A DNA stretch of 40,580 nucleotides, from contig NZ_NPJI01000025.1 of the NCBI RefSeq assembly GCF_002251435.1, positions 1-40,580 on the forward strand, in the 5' to 3' direction. Each line of letters starts with the position of its first letter. The first letter of the stretch is position 1. Below the pieces are notes generated by a model, which was not told the origin of the DNA, did not search any database, and saw only the letters and a program-made list of their open reading frames with translations. Positions 24,651-32,568 of this stretch are shown here, in pieces. The position numbers and the translations under genes were made by a program. The DNA comes from Prevotella sp. P2-180. Its GTDB lineage: Bacteria; Bacteroidota; Bacteroidia; Bacteroidales; Bacteroidaceae.

Positions 24651-24659
24651 AGTATTCAT

Positions 24660-24690
24660 TTGGCAGAAAAGGGAAAAATGGCTACCTTTG
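24660..24690 (+). promoter_or_regulatory. Promoter of the glutamate synthase-like gene
   Basis: TTG at 24660-24662, a 20-nt spacer and TACCTTTG at 24683-24690. The start codon is at 24718. Confidence 0.65.
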
Positions 24691-24717
24691 TAGCCTGACA
24701 GAAAAAAATCATGAATT

Positions 24718-26046
24718 ATGCAACAAGAAAGAAATATATTTCCAATAGTAAACGACGGCTTCTCAGTGAAAGAAGCCATCGACGAGGCTAAGCGATGCCT
24801 CCACTGCAAGGTGCCGCAATGCCGCAAGGGTTGTCCCATAGGCAATAACATACCGGAGTTTGTGCGTCAGCTCTCAAAAGGCAACATGGGAGGAGCTATG
24901 AGCATCATCAATGAGACTAGCAACCTGCCCGCCATCTGTGGACGCGTATGTCCTCATGAGAAGCAGTGTCAGGGCAATTGTGTGCTCGGCAAGAAAGGAC
25001 AGCCGATACAGATAGGCAAGCTGGAGAGCTTCATTGCCGATTTCGACACACAGATGAACCTCATACGCGAAGACCTGCCACAGAAAAGCCGAGGACGTGT
25101 GGCCGTCATCGGTTCGGGACCAGCTGGACTCACCGTTGCGGGCGACCTGGCGCGACAAGGTTTCGGAGTGACCATTTACGAAGGTCAGGAAGAGCTTGGA
25201 GGTGTGTTGATGTACGGAATACCGGAATACCGACTGCCGAAAGCCATCGTCAGGGCTGAGGTGAAGAAGATCGAGGCTCTCGGAGTGACGTTCAAGCCTC
25301 ACTGCATGGTGGGTCGGAATAATATCACCATCGACAGCATCTTTGCCGACGGATACGATGCCATATTCATAGGCACTGGTACTGCCTTGCCCCAAGAAGT
25401 GGCTACTCCAGGCCACAACCTTGGAGGAATAGGCCAGTCCATCTACCTGCTTCACCAGTTTTCGGCATACAACGAGGGAGCGTTGAGCCGTCGTCATGTG
25501 CCAGTAAACGAGGGTGACCGCGTGGGCATCATCGGTTGTGGCAATGTGGCAATGGATGCCGCCCGCACAGCCGTCCGACTAGGGGCGAAAGTGAAGGTGA
25601 TGTATCGTCGCACACAGGCAGAGATGCCCGCCATAGAGAGCGAGTATAATGCTGCCGTGGCAGAGGGCGTTGAGTTCTTGTGGAAGACTGAAGTCACAGA
25701 GTTTCTTGACAATGGCAACGGCTATTTGCGTGCCGCACGTCTAAAATCGTCCGATGGAGAAAGCATTGAGGAATTTGACCGGATGTTCCTCGCCATCGGT
25801 TCACGTCCCGCCAACCGCATAGTCTCCACCACCGACGGCATCGCCACTGACGAAAAAGGCTATGTCATCACCTCCGACTATCCCATGGGCATGACTACCC
25901 GCAGAGGAGTGTTTGCAGGAGGCGATGTGGTTCACCGTCCCCAAACCGTGGTACTTGCCATGAAGGCCGCCAAGGAGGTGGCGCAAGGCATAGCCCAATA
26001 TGTGGATGCTGTGAAGCTTTTACAACATATTGAAAACAAGGCATAA
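24718..26046 (+). CDS. gltD: NADPH-dependent glutamate synthase small subunit-like oxidoreductase
   Basis: The 442-residue cytoplasmic flavoprotein starts with a cysteine-rich Fe-S domain (RCLHCKVPQCRKGCPIG at about 27-43; CGRVCPHEKQCQGNCVLG at about 69-86). It continues with an FAD-binding Rossmann motif GSGPAGLTVAGDLARQGFG and an NADPH-binding motif GCGNVAMDAARTAVRLGA. It ends with the family GGDVVHRPQTVVLAMKAAKE. No large-subunit gltB gene is adjacent, so it is probably the stand-alone homotetrameric type (also called gltA) or a related NAD(P)H oxidoreductase such as NfnB or SudA. It is monocistronic. Fragment debris begins 11 nt after its stop. Confidence 0.85.
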   Translation: MQQERNIFPIVNDGFSVKEAIDEAKRCLHCKVPQCRKGCPIGNNIPEFVRQLSKGNMGGAMSIINETSNLPAICGRVCPHEKQCQGNCVLGKKGQPIQIGKLESFIADFDTQMNLIREDLPQKSRGRVAVIGSGPAGLTVAGDLARQGFGVTIYEGQEELGGVLMYGIPEYRLPKAIVRAEVKKIEALGVTFKPHCMVGRNNITIDSIFADGYDAIFIGTGTALPQEVATPGHNLGGIGQSIYLLHQFSAYNEGALSRRHVPVNEGDRVGIIGCGNVAMDAARTAVRLGAKVKVMYRRTQAEMPAIESEYNAAVAEGVEFLWKTEVTEFLDNGNGYLRAARLKSSDGESIEEFDRMFLAIGSRPANRIVSTTDGIATDEKGYVITSDYPMGMTTRRGVFAGGDVVHRPQTVVLAMKAAKEVAQGIAQYVDAVKLLQHIENKA

Positions 26047-26057
26047 AACAATCTACA

Positions 26058-26156
26058 AAAAACAAATCCGGCCTTCTCATCACAGCCGTTGCCGGTGGTG
26101 GTGCCGCCACGCCTCTCATAGGTTGGGCCATCGACACGTTTGTTTTAAAATCGTAG
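26058..26156 (+). pseudogene. C-terminal fragment of an MFS sugar transporter
   Basis: A 32-codon frame ending at TAG 26154-26156 reads SGLLITAVAGGGAATPLIGW then AIDTF, resembling the last helix of FucP/GluP-type major-facilitator sugar permeases. No start or upstream part exists; it begins 11 nt after gltD. It ends 1 nt from the stop codon of an oppositely oriented FecR fragment. Confidence 0.55.
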
Positions 26157-26157
26157 T

Positions 26158-26499
26158 TTACCTTACCTCTATTCTGTTTTCATTTATCACGACCTTCAAG
26201 TCGCCGAGTTCGTTAAGTCTCTGTACGACATTGGCAAGTGGCTCGTTGCGGTCGGCAATGAAACGCATTCTCATGTAGAGAGTCTCGGGGTGGGGGCATA
26301 CTACGCAGACATTGTAGTTTCGTCCTATGGCGAGCAGTATGTCGTGAGCGGTGGCGTTGTCGAAATAGAAATATCCGTCGCGCCACTGTGTATATTGTTC
26401 TGTATCGACATCGTTCACCGAGAAGTGTCCGTCGGCATTCAGCTTAGCCAGTTTTCCTGGTGTAAGAACAGTTTTTGCCAAGTGGTTTGTCACTTCCAC
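26158..26499 (-). pseudogene. C-terminal fragment of a FecR-family anti-sigma factor
   Basis: About 113 residues on the minus strand (from VEVTNHLAKTVLTPGKLAKL to NENRIEVR) form the end of a FecR domain and most of the DUF4974 domain: QYTQWRDGYFYFDNATAHDI, then RFIADRNEPLANVVQRLNEL. The same layout is seen in the intact FecR at 32569. The frame stays open further upstream, but that part is antisense to another fragment and does not look like FecR. The N-terminus, membrane helix and sigma-binding part are missing. Confidence 0.7.
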
Positions 26500-26502
26500 C
26501 TT

Positions 26503-27122
26503 CCATCGGCCTGCAGCGAGGACGACGGCAACTACAAATATCCTGAACGCCTCCGCTACAGTTGGTATTATCTCACACTCACAAACTATCAGTACCTGCC
26601 TGTACAGCAAGGCAACTCGCTCGTCTATCAGCCTGCCGACACTATCTGTCATACGAAAAAGCTCGACTGGACCGTTGACCTCACCCCAGGCCAATATCGT
26701 TTCTTCCTCATGGCGGAGGACACCATCACCGGCATGAAAGGATTCTATCAGGCTGGCAACTACACAACCGTGGCTTCAGGCGGGACACTCAGTGGCCTGT
26801 ACCTTCTTACAGAGCGCGACGGACAGACCGACCTCGAGGTGTTCACCTCAGGTCTGATGCTTATCTACGGCGAGCAGAGCTGTCACTATAAATACTATTC
26901 AGTAGAAGGTGCTATCGACGCATGGCAGGTCATCTACGACAAGCAGAACCGGAAGTTCCGTCCTTACTTCTCCCAGGCTTCGCAGGTGAGCAGTTTCAAG
27001 TCAACCTCTTCCGACGCTGTGGTTGATGCCAACAATGTACAGGGCAACGTGAAGGCTGTATTCCAAAGCGGAGGCAATTACACCACCGTAATCACCGAAA
27101 TCGCCGACACCATCTTTGCCAA
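26503..27122 (+). pseudogene. Fragment of a PKD-like family surface lipoprotein
   Basis: The frame begins at a lipobox-like PSACSEDDGNYKYPE, typical of PKD-like lipoproteins that start C-x-D-x-G-N-Y-x-Y. It jumps at once to a later part of such a protein (RLRYSWYYLTLTN, PGQYRFFLMAEDTITG, LSGLYLLTERDGQTDLEVF, VIYDKQNRKFRPYFSQASQV). The signal peptide and about 100 residues after the lipobox appear deleted, and the end runs out of frame into a thioredoxin fragment. These lipoproteins normally accompany SusC/SusD genes. Family call is moderate. Confidence 0.5.
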
Positions 27123-27461
27123 GGCAAGCGTTATGTGCTGGTTGACTTCTGGGCATCGTGGTGCGGTCCCTGCCGCAGGGAGATACCCAACGTGAAGCGT
27201 CAGTACGAACTTTACAAGGACAAGGGTTTTGAGGTCATCAGCATCTCCATCGACAAGAGCGAGGCAGCATGGCGCAAGGCTGTGGAGGAAGAGAAGCTCC
27301 AGTGGCCCAACTTCATCGACAAGACCAACGTGGCGAAAACCTACAGCGTCCGTTCCATACCCTCGATGTTCCTCATCGACACCGCCACGATGGACATCAT
27401 TGCCAGTGGCGATGCCGCTCGTGGCGAACAGTTAGCGAAAAAGCTTGCCGAACTGTTCTGA
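27123..27461 (+). pseudogene. C-terminal TlpA/thioredoxin-domain fragment
   Basis: From GKRYVLVDFW onward a complete thioredoxin-fold end is readable: ASWCGPCRREIPNVKRQYEL with the redox WCGPC, GFEVISISIDKSEAAWRKAV, VRSIPSMFLIDTATMDIIAS, ending LAKKLAELF. The first codon offering a start is a GTG at 27135, inside the beta strand before WCGPC. The segment is out of frame with the lipoprotein fragment before it. It is the tail of a TlpA-like disulfide reductase that lost its N-terminus and signal peptide, so probably non-functional. Confidence 0.65.
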
Positions 27462-27852
27462 CCCACTCTCATCTCATTGGCAGTTACGGCTACATTTATA
27501 TGGAAGGGTAGCCAACCCTTTATATATAGATGTGCGCCTCGTGGCACACGGACAGGTCACTGTCCAAATAAATAATCAGTAATTGTTAATCAGACCGCCT
27601 TTCAATCTGTACACTGACCTGTCCCATGTCCACTCCCAAACCCCTCAGTGTTTTCTGGTATTAGATTATTTATTCTCATCTACCAGAAATTGCAGTTCTA
27701 TGTTGAACTTGCCCCCAGCGCGCATTAACCCGGCGCGCCGGGGGCGCGGGCGCCCCGCTCTATCTGCAACTCTCGTCAATAAAAAAGCAATTCCTGCCGA
27801 TATTGGCATCGCAGATGATGGGGTGTAAAGCGGGCATAGTGAGTGTGGTGAT
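27462..27852. other. Non-coding region with GC-rich palindromic island
   Basis: No gene is supported. A short inverted repeat GGACAG/CTGTCC lies near 27550-27568. Within this AT-rich stretch, 27713-27758 is almost pure G and C and holds two touching palindromes: CCGGCGCGCCGG (27730-27741) and GGGGCGC-GG-GCGCCCC (27741-27756). The region is unlike its surroundings in base composition. Confidence 0.7.
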
Positions 27853-27901
27853 AACAGCAAATGCCGCAATGGGCATCGCGCCCATTGCGGCATTTGCTGT
27901 T
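27853..27901. repeat. Perfect 22-bp inverted repeat with 5-nt loop
   Basis: The arms 27853-27874 and 27880-27901 are exact reverse complements around the loop ATCGC. It lies 27 nt beyond the stop codon of the 42-residue peptide gene. It probably ends the GLUG-peptide transcript, although there is no T tract on either side. Confidence 0.85.
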
Positions 27902-27928
27902 TGTTGATATAGAATGACATACACGAGA

Positions 27929-28057
27929 CTATTGGGACTCTTCATATCCTTCTTCCACATTTGTATTGTCAACAATAAGAGAGCCTGCCAGGATCTGGGA
28001 TGTCTTTACTTCATAGACCTTCATTGCCGGTTTGATGTACTTTTTCATATTCTTCAT
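27929..28057 (-). CDS. 42-residue conserved-looking short peptide downstream of the GLUG protein
   Basis: The ORF begins 12 nt after the GLUG gene stop codon and ends before a strong hairpin, so it is the last gene of that transcript. The product starts MKNMKKYIKPAMKVYEV, continues KTSQILAGSLIVD and ends in an acidic tail, EEGYEESQ. I have seen many short Prevotella/Bacteroides ORFs with the pattern KKYxxPxxxVxE...LAGS, often behind surface-protein genes, with no known function. The LAGS step could be a processing site, which is speculation. An in-frame ATG three codons later is an alternative start. Confidence 0.65.
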   Translation of the reverse strand: MKNMKKYIKPAMKVYEVKTSQILAGSLIVDNTNVEEGYEESQ

Positions 28058-28069
28058 GTGTTTTTTTGA

Positions 28070-31000
28070 TTATTTCTTGAATGTTACTTTTCCATTCTCG
28101 ATAATCAGTCCGCGCTGTTTGCTTCCTGCCGGCAGACGGCGACCAGAGAGGTCGTAGGTCTCTGTAGCCTTGCGCTCTTCGTCATACAGCTTCACGATGC
28201 CCGTAGTGTCTTCCTCGCCTATGACGGAGAGCAGGACAAGCATTGGAGCTGCTTGGTTGGAAGTAGCGTTGCGCGACGTGATTGTCAGGTAGTGGCGCAT
28301 GGGCTTTAGACTTAGGAAGTGCATCCACGTACCATCTGTGCTGAGGGTGTATTTGTCAGAACCGCTGTCGCCCATGGTGGCGTATGTACCCGTGAAGGTA
28401 TATTTATAATCCACGCTCTGGCAGTCTATGCTGTTTGTCTCAGCCAATGCCGGAACAACGTTTGTCAATGGTAATGACATTGAGAAGTCAGCATCGCTCT
28501 TTGCCCTCACCAAATAAGGATAGTTGGCTTTGAGTATCACGCCGGCGTTTTGGCGGAAGCTCTCCACCACTGTGCGGTCGGCATTGCCGTCGCCGTTGTC
28601 GTCATACTGATGCACGTTGTTGATGCGCGAGAAGTCATATTGTGCGCAAATCTCTTCGGTCAGCGTCAAGTCAAATGGCACATACCATGTAGTCCATTCC
28701 GTAGTGCTGAACGTGCGGTTATAGATGAAGTTGGTAGCTGTGAACACAGCCTGATTGTCATACGCCGTGGCATCCTGCAATGGATAGTTTGCCACGGTAA
28801 ACCCTGTTCCCTCGGGTGTGGCTTCGATGGTGCCGGCAGCATTGGCGTAATAGACTGTTTTTCCGCATCCTTCTGTCTGACATAGATTCTCATATATTTT
28901 CTTCTCAGAGTTGAATGAGGCGGTCTCAGGCATATTATGCTCTTTAGTCACAGCTTCAGTGTTGTTGGCGTATGTCATTCCGGCATAGACATTTCCGCCA
29001 CCGCAATACAATTCTACTTTATATACGGTATTTGAGTTAGTTTTTGTCAAGACTGGATGAATATCACCACCCTCAGCTGAGAGGTCCTGATACCACACAA
29101 GTTGGCTTTCTTCTGTACTCTCTGACTTACTTCCGTTGAGCAGCCATGCCACCTCGCCGCTTGCAAACTGAGAGGCGGTCTTTTCATCTACATTTACACT
29201 AACAGCACTACCTCCGTTAGCGCTGTTAACGCCCCAACCTTTACATGTATCGCTGCAATAGATGCAGTTCTCGATGGTGGCCGTTACTTCTGTAGGTCCT
29301 TCACTCGAAGTTGCTTTATTAATTGCTTCATTATATCCGCACACGCCTCCGCCATTAGCACCTCGTTCGTTGACTGGGCCTGTGTTAAAGCAGTTCGTAA
29401 TGGTGGCTGTGATTATTCCAAATTCACCGTTCAAAGTTGCGTTATTCTGTCCGCACACGCCGCCTACATACCAGCTTCCGTTGATTGCGCCTGTATTATA
29501 GCAGTTGGAGATGGTGGCTGTCGCACCTTGGCCTTCTATCTCTGCATGATTCTCTCCGCACACGCCGCCGACATAATTATTTCCACTGATTGTGCCTGTA
29601 TTATAGCAGTTCATGATTGTGCCGTTATCATCCTTTCCACACACTCCACCGATAAAATCGGCTCCATTAAAATAGGAGTCAACAACGCCAACATTCTTTA
29701 TGGTACCGAAGCAACTATATCCAACAACGCCAACATTCTGTATGGTACCGCAACTATATCCAAACAAGCCTACATAGTTTATACTTGAATCATTGAAATA
29801 CAATCCGCTGACGGTGTATTTCTGTCCATCAAATGTACCAGTGTAGTTGTTATCATAGTTTCCGATAGGAGTCCAGCTTCTGAAACCGCTAACATCATCA
29901 GCAATAGAGCCGTCTGCTTTGAGCACACCTGAATTCACGGTAATATTCGCCGTGAGCACTGCCCATGCGGCTTTGTTTTGCTGTGTTCCTGTCGGATTGG
30001 TGTCTGCGCTATAATCGCACACGTTTGTATCACCATTCACCAACCCTGCAAACCAATAAAGCTGACCGGCATTGCCGATTTCATATACTTTGTCCTTGGT
30101 GTCGTCGCCATCAATGTCATACTTGTCTGTTGTCAATGTAGCAGGCTGATATGCCCCACAGTTATGGCAGAAACCGTTATCGTTTTCACCAAATAAGTGC
30201 TCTCCGGCTTTATTCTCTGTATTGGAATAAACACCAGTACAAGGAGTACACTGATATACCTTTCCGTGACCGTTGCTGTCAAGGAGAGGATATGAGTCTG
30301 CTGTTCCGTTGTCAATGTTCTGATACCATGCAAGAGAATTATCTGCTGACGTACTGCCGTTGAGCAGCCATGCCACCTCGCCGCTATTGAACTGCGCCGT
30401 TGTCTTGCCCATGACATTATCAACAGTGCCGCCCGGAATATAGCCGATAGCATTTCCTGAATAAATATTGCTGTCATAATAGCAGTTTGTTGTAGATGAT
30501 GAACTACCTATTTTTCCGCAAATGCCGCCGACATATCCTACTGTTCTATTGACTACGCCCCTGTTATAACAACTCGTGATAGTGCCGCTATTATTACTGC
30601 CGCACACGCCTCCACAAACATTTTGTCCGTCGACCGTGCCTGTATTATAGCAATTTTTGACCGTGCCATAATTATCGAAGCACACTCCGCATGAGTTTTT
30701 TCCACTGACAGTACCAGTGTTATAGCAACCAGAAATTGTGCAGTTGATATCATTATCTCCGCACACACCAGCTATTTGGTTAGTTTCTCCTTTTCCACTG
30801 ACCGTACCGCTGTTATAGCAGTTGGTGATTTCACCGTTGCTTTGATTCTTTCCGCACACACCACCGGTATTAGTACTTCCACTGATTATACCATTATTAT
30901 AACTGTTCAATACTTTGCCACCGACATTATATCCGCACACTCCACCGGCGAAACCGTTACCACTTGTTTCAACAACCGTGCTGGAATTATTGCAGTTGCT

Positions 31001-31576
31001 GATTTCACCGTCATTCCTTCCGCATACTCCGCCGCCAAACATTCTGAACTCGAAATAGGAATCCAAGACTTCTACGTTGGAAATCTTGCCGCCGCTTCCT
31101 AAATAGCCGAACAATCCGACATTTTCTTTGCTTGTATCGTTGAAATACAATCCGCTGACGGTGTATCCCTTTCCATCAAATGTACCAGTGTAGTTGTTAT
31201 CATAGTTTCCGATAGGAGTCCAGCTTCTGAAACTACTAACATCATCAGCAATAGAGCCGTCTGCTTTGAGCACACCTGAATTCACAGTAATATTCGCCGT
31301 GAGCACTGCGCATGCGGCTTTGTTTTGCTGTGTTCCTAAATTGGTGTCTGCGTTATAATCGCACACGTTTGTATCACCATTCACCAACCCTGCAAACCAA
31401 TAAAGTTCGGCAGCAGTGCCGATTTGATAAGGACTTGTCTTTGAACCATCACCGTTTGAAGGTTTTATAGGAGTGATCGTGTCTGCCCACGCCGTGGAGG
31501 GCATCACCATTGCCGCCACGAGCATTAGCGTCGCGGCGAGCCAACTCAATTGTTTAGTTTTAATTTTACATGTCAT
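28070..31576 (-). CDS. Large secreted GLUG-motif repeat surface protein
   Basis: The 1168-residue protein has a signal peptide (1-31, ending STAWA). Two large halves each begin LYWFAGLVNGDTNVCDY and ANITVNSGVLKADGSIADDV, followed by GLUG repeats of the form GGVCGxNxxGxIxNCYNTGxVSG (about 150-385 and 590-790). Such repeats form beta-solenoid stalks in adhesin-like proteins. The last part (about 850-1140) is beta-rich. The C-terminus YDLSGRRLPAGSKQRGLIIE with GKVTF resembles the DLxGRR tails of Bacteroidetes cell-surface or type IX-sorted proteins. Its target is unknown. A leader ORF precedes and a short peptide gene follows it. Confidence 0.85.
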   Translation of the reverse strand: MTCKIKTKQLSWLAATLMLVAAMVMPSTAWADTITPIKPSNGDGSKTSPYQIGTAAELYWFAGLVNGDTNVCDYNADTNLGTQQNKAACAVLTANITVNSGVLKADGSIADDVSSFRSWTPIGNYDNNYTGTFDGKGYTVSGLYFNDTSKENVGLFGYLGSGGKISNVEVLDSYFEFRMFGGGVCGRNDGEISNCNNSSTVVETSGNGFAGGVCGYNVGGKVLNSYNNGIISGSTNTGGVCGKNQSNGEITNCYNSGTVSGKGETNQIAGVCGDNDINCTISGCYNTGTVSGKNSCGVCFDNYGTVKNCYNTGTVDGQNVCGGVCGSNNSGTITSCYNRGVVNRTVGYVGGICGKIGSSSSTTNCYYDSNIYSGNAIGYIPGGTVDNVMGKTTAQFNSGEVAWLLNGSTSADNSLAWYQNIDNGTADSYPLLDSNGHGKVYQCTPCTGVYSNTENKAGEHLFGENDNGFCHNCGAYQPATLTTDKYDIDGDDTKDKVYEIGNAGQLYWFAGLVNGDTNVCDYSADTNPTGTQQNKAAWAVLTANITVNSGVLKADGSIADDVSGFRSWTPIGNYDNNYTGTFDGQKYTVSGLYFNDSSINYVGLFGYSCGTIQNVGVVGYSCFGTIKNVGVVDSYFNGADFIGGVCGKDDNGTIMNCYNTGTISGNNYVGGVCGENHAEIEGQGATATISNCYNTGAINGSWYVGGVCGQNNATLNGEFGIITATITNCFNTGPVNERGANGGGVCGYNEAINKATSSEGPTEVTATIENCIYCSDTCKGWGVNSANGGSAVSVNVDEKTASQFASGEVAWLLNGSKSESTEESQLVWYQDLSAEGGDIHPVLTKTNSNTVYKVELYCGGGNVYAGMTYANNTEAVTKEHNMPETASFNSEKKIYENLCQTEGCGKTVYYANAAGTIEATPEGTGFTVANYPLQDATAYDNQAVFTATNFIYNRTFSTTEWTTWYVPFDLTLTEEICAQYDFSRINNVHQYDDNGDGNADRTVVESFRQNAGVILKANYPYLVRAKSDADFSMSLPLTNVVPALAETNSIDCQSVDYKYTFTGTYATMGDSGSDKYTLSTDGTWMHFLSLKPMRHYLTITSRNATSNQAAPMLVLLSVIGEEDTTGIVKLYDEERKATETYDLSGRRLPAGSKQRGLIIENGKVTFKK
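29794..30061 (-). repeat. Internal duplication in the GLUG gene, copy 2
   Basis: This 268-bp segment matches 31141-31405 with about 10 substitutions and one 3-nt indel (about 96% identity). It encodes the start of the second half of the protein. Confidence 0.85.
31141..31405 (-). repeat. Internal duplication in the GLUG gene, copy 1
   Basis: This 265-bp partner of 29794-30061 encodes the region just after the signal peptide. Near-identity at the DNA level points to recent duplication or gene conversion. Confidence 0.85.
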
Positions 31577-31595
31577 AATATTAAGATTTTTTTAT

Positions 31596-31781
31596 TTATA
31601 TATTCAGGTTTATAGAAGATGAATAACGCACAGAGCCTTCCGCCTGTGCCATCATCTGACACCTGCGGAAGGCTCTGTATCTATATGTGAATGAATACGT
31701 TACGGCAAAGTCGATACCTTCTAAGTCATTGTAGTTCAGGAGGTTACAATTCATATTCGATGTATGTTTCTTTATCTTCAT
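31596..31781 (-). CDS. Possible 61-residue leader peptide upstream of the GLUG gene
   Basis: Between a strong promoter and the GLUG start there is an ORF beginning MKIKKHTSNMNCNLLNYNDL and ending 19 nt before the GLUG ATG. It is basic and aromatic-rich (TYSFTYRYRAFRRCQ) and has no recognised domain. Its 3' part encodes a 14-bp inverted repeat. It may be a regulatory leader ORF or a short peptide gene, or just an open stretch of leader RNA. Coding status is uncertain. Confidence 0.4.
   Translation of the reverse strand: MKIKKHTSNMNCNLLNYNDLEGIDFAVTYSFTYRYRAFRRCQMMAQAEGSVRYSSSINLNI
31630..31678 (-). promoter_or_regulatory. 14-bp stem-loop in the GLUG leader
   Basis: ACAGAGCCTTCCGC (31630-31643) pairs exactly with 31665-31678 around a 21-nt loop. 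It lies in the predicted leader, about 50-100 nt before the GLUG start codon, and has no T tract. A regulatory hairpin or a dispersed repeat is possible. Confidence 0.6.
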
Positions 31782-31841
31782 GTTCACAATAATTGATGTC
31801 GCGCATCGCCTATACATAGGCTAATACACCACGTTGCGCTG

Positions 31842-31849
31842 CAAAGATA
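31842..31849 (-). promoter_or_regulatory. -7 element for the leader ORF and GLUG gene
   Basis: Read on the minus strand, TATCTTTG followed by CAG is a strong Bacteroidetes -7 box. No -33 TTG is found at ideal spacing (the nearest is 23 nt away). The implied leader before the GLUG start is about 260 nt. Confidence 0.55.
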
Positions 31850-31947
31850 CGAATTTTCTTTCATATAAGCATCAAAAAACACTCGGAAATTTATTCATAT
31901 TTATGACAGTTTAACGTTTTTAGCCACCAAAAAAATCTATTTTTATT

Positions 31948-31977
31948 TTGTTTTTCACTCAACTTGCACTACCTTTG
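31948..31977 (+). promoter_or_regulatory. Promoter of the ECF sigma-FecR locus
   Basis: TTG at 31948-31950, 19 nt, TACCTTTG at 31970-31977. Transcription would start close to 31984, only a few nt before the chosen sigma start codon. Confidence 0.65.
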
Positions 31978-31990
31978 TGCCCGAATTGTA

Positions 31991-32497
31991 ATGAAAGCAG
32001 ACGGTTTTGAATCATTTTTCAGAGGCAATTATCCCAAGGCCTTCTACCTCGCACTTCGCCATCTACATGACGAAGAAGTCTGCCGTGACCTCGTGGCAGA
32101 CGCTTTCGAACATGTGTGGAAAAAAGTGGAGACATCGGACGAAGACATAGCCAACATGGACTCGTATTTGTTCACGACAGTGAGAAACAGATGCATAGGA
32201 TACTTGCGAAAGCAACAGACCGTCAGCAAGTTTGCGAAAATGGAGTTGCACTCCATGGAACGATGCTACGAAGAAAATTTCGACTTCCAACGGCGAGAAC
32301 TATATATTGAGGAAGTGATGAAGGCTCTCGACGAACTCACTCCAAAGACAAGACATATAGTAAAGGCTTGCTATGTGGAAAGAAAAAAATATCGTGAGGT
32401 GGCTTCGGAATTAGCCATCAGCGAGAGTACGGTGAAAAAGCATATCATGCAGGCTCTGAGTTTCTTGAGACAGAAATTCAAAGGAAGAAACGAATGA
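31991..32497 (+). CDS. ECF-type RNA polymerase sigma factor
   Basis: I chose the ATG at 31991 (168 residues) because the upstream in-frame ATG at 31964 precedes the promoter -7 box. Region 2 is visible in the first half (FFRGNYPKAFYLALRHLHDE, DLVADAFEHVWKKV, MDSYLFTTVRNRCIGYLRKQ). Region 4 helix-turn-helix lies near the end (LTPKTRHIVKACYVERKKYR, ELAISESTVKKHIMQALSFL). It belongs to the Bacteroidetes ECF group that is held by FecR and released by TonB-receptor signalling. fecR, an STN-bearing susC, susD and a DUF4465 gene follow on the same strand, so it should activate that locus. Confidence 0.92.
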   Translation: MKADGFESFFRGNYPKAFYLALRHLHDEEVCRDLVADAFEHVWKKVETSDEDIANMDSYLFTTVRNRCIGYLRKQQTVSKFAKMELHSMERCYEENFDFQRRELYIEEVMKALDELTPKTRHIVKACYVERKKYREVASELAISESTVKKHIMQALSFLRQKFKGRNE

Positions 32498-32568
32498 TAT
32501 GCCGTGAGCATTTTGGGGCTGACAAACAATAATGAATACTTGAATATATTACAGAAACAACAGTCACG

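Noticed and set aside
24585..24693. Plus-strand ORF beginning MSKLLKDCQEPPFF
   Set aside because: It is encoded largely by a Rho-independent terminator and the gltD promoter; no family resemblance.
26500..26694. N-terminal extension of the FecR fragment
   Set aside because: The frame is open but lies antisense to lipoprotein-like sequence and has no anti-sigma or membrane-helix features, so I ended the FecR homology near 26499.
31964..31990. Upstream start for the ECF sigma gene
   Set aside because: This ATG lies before the -7 box at 31970-31977, so it would not be in the transcript; the ATG at 31991 gives a normal sigma N-terminus.
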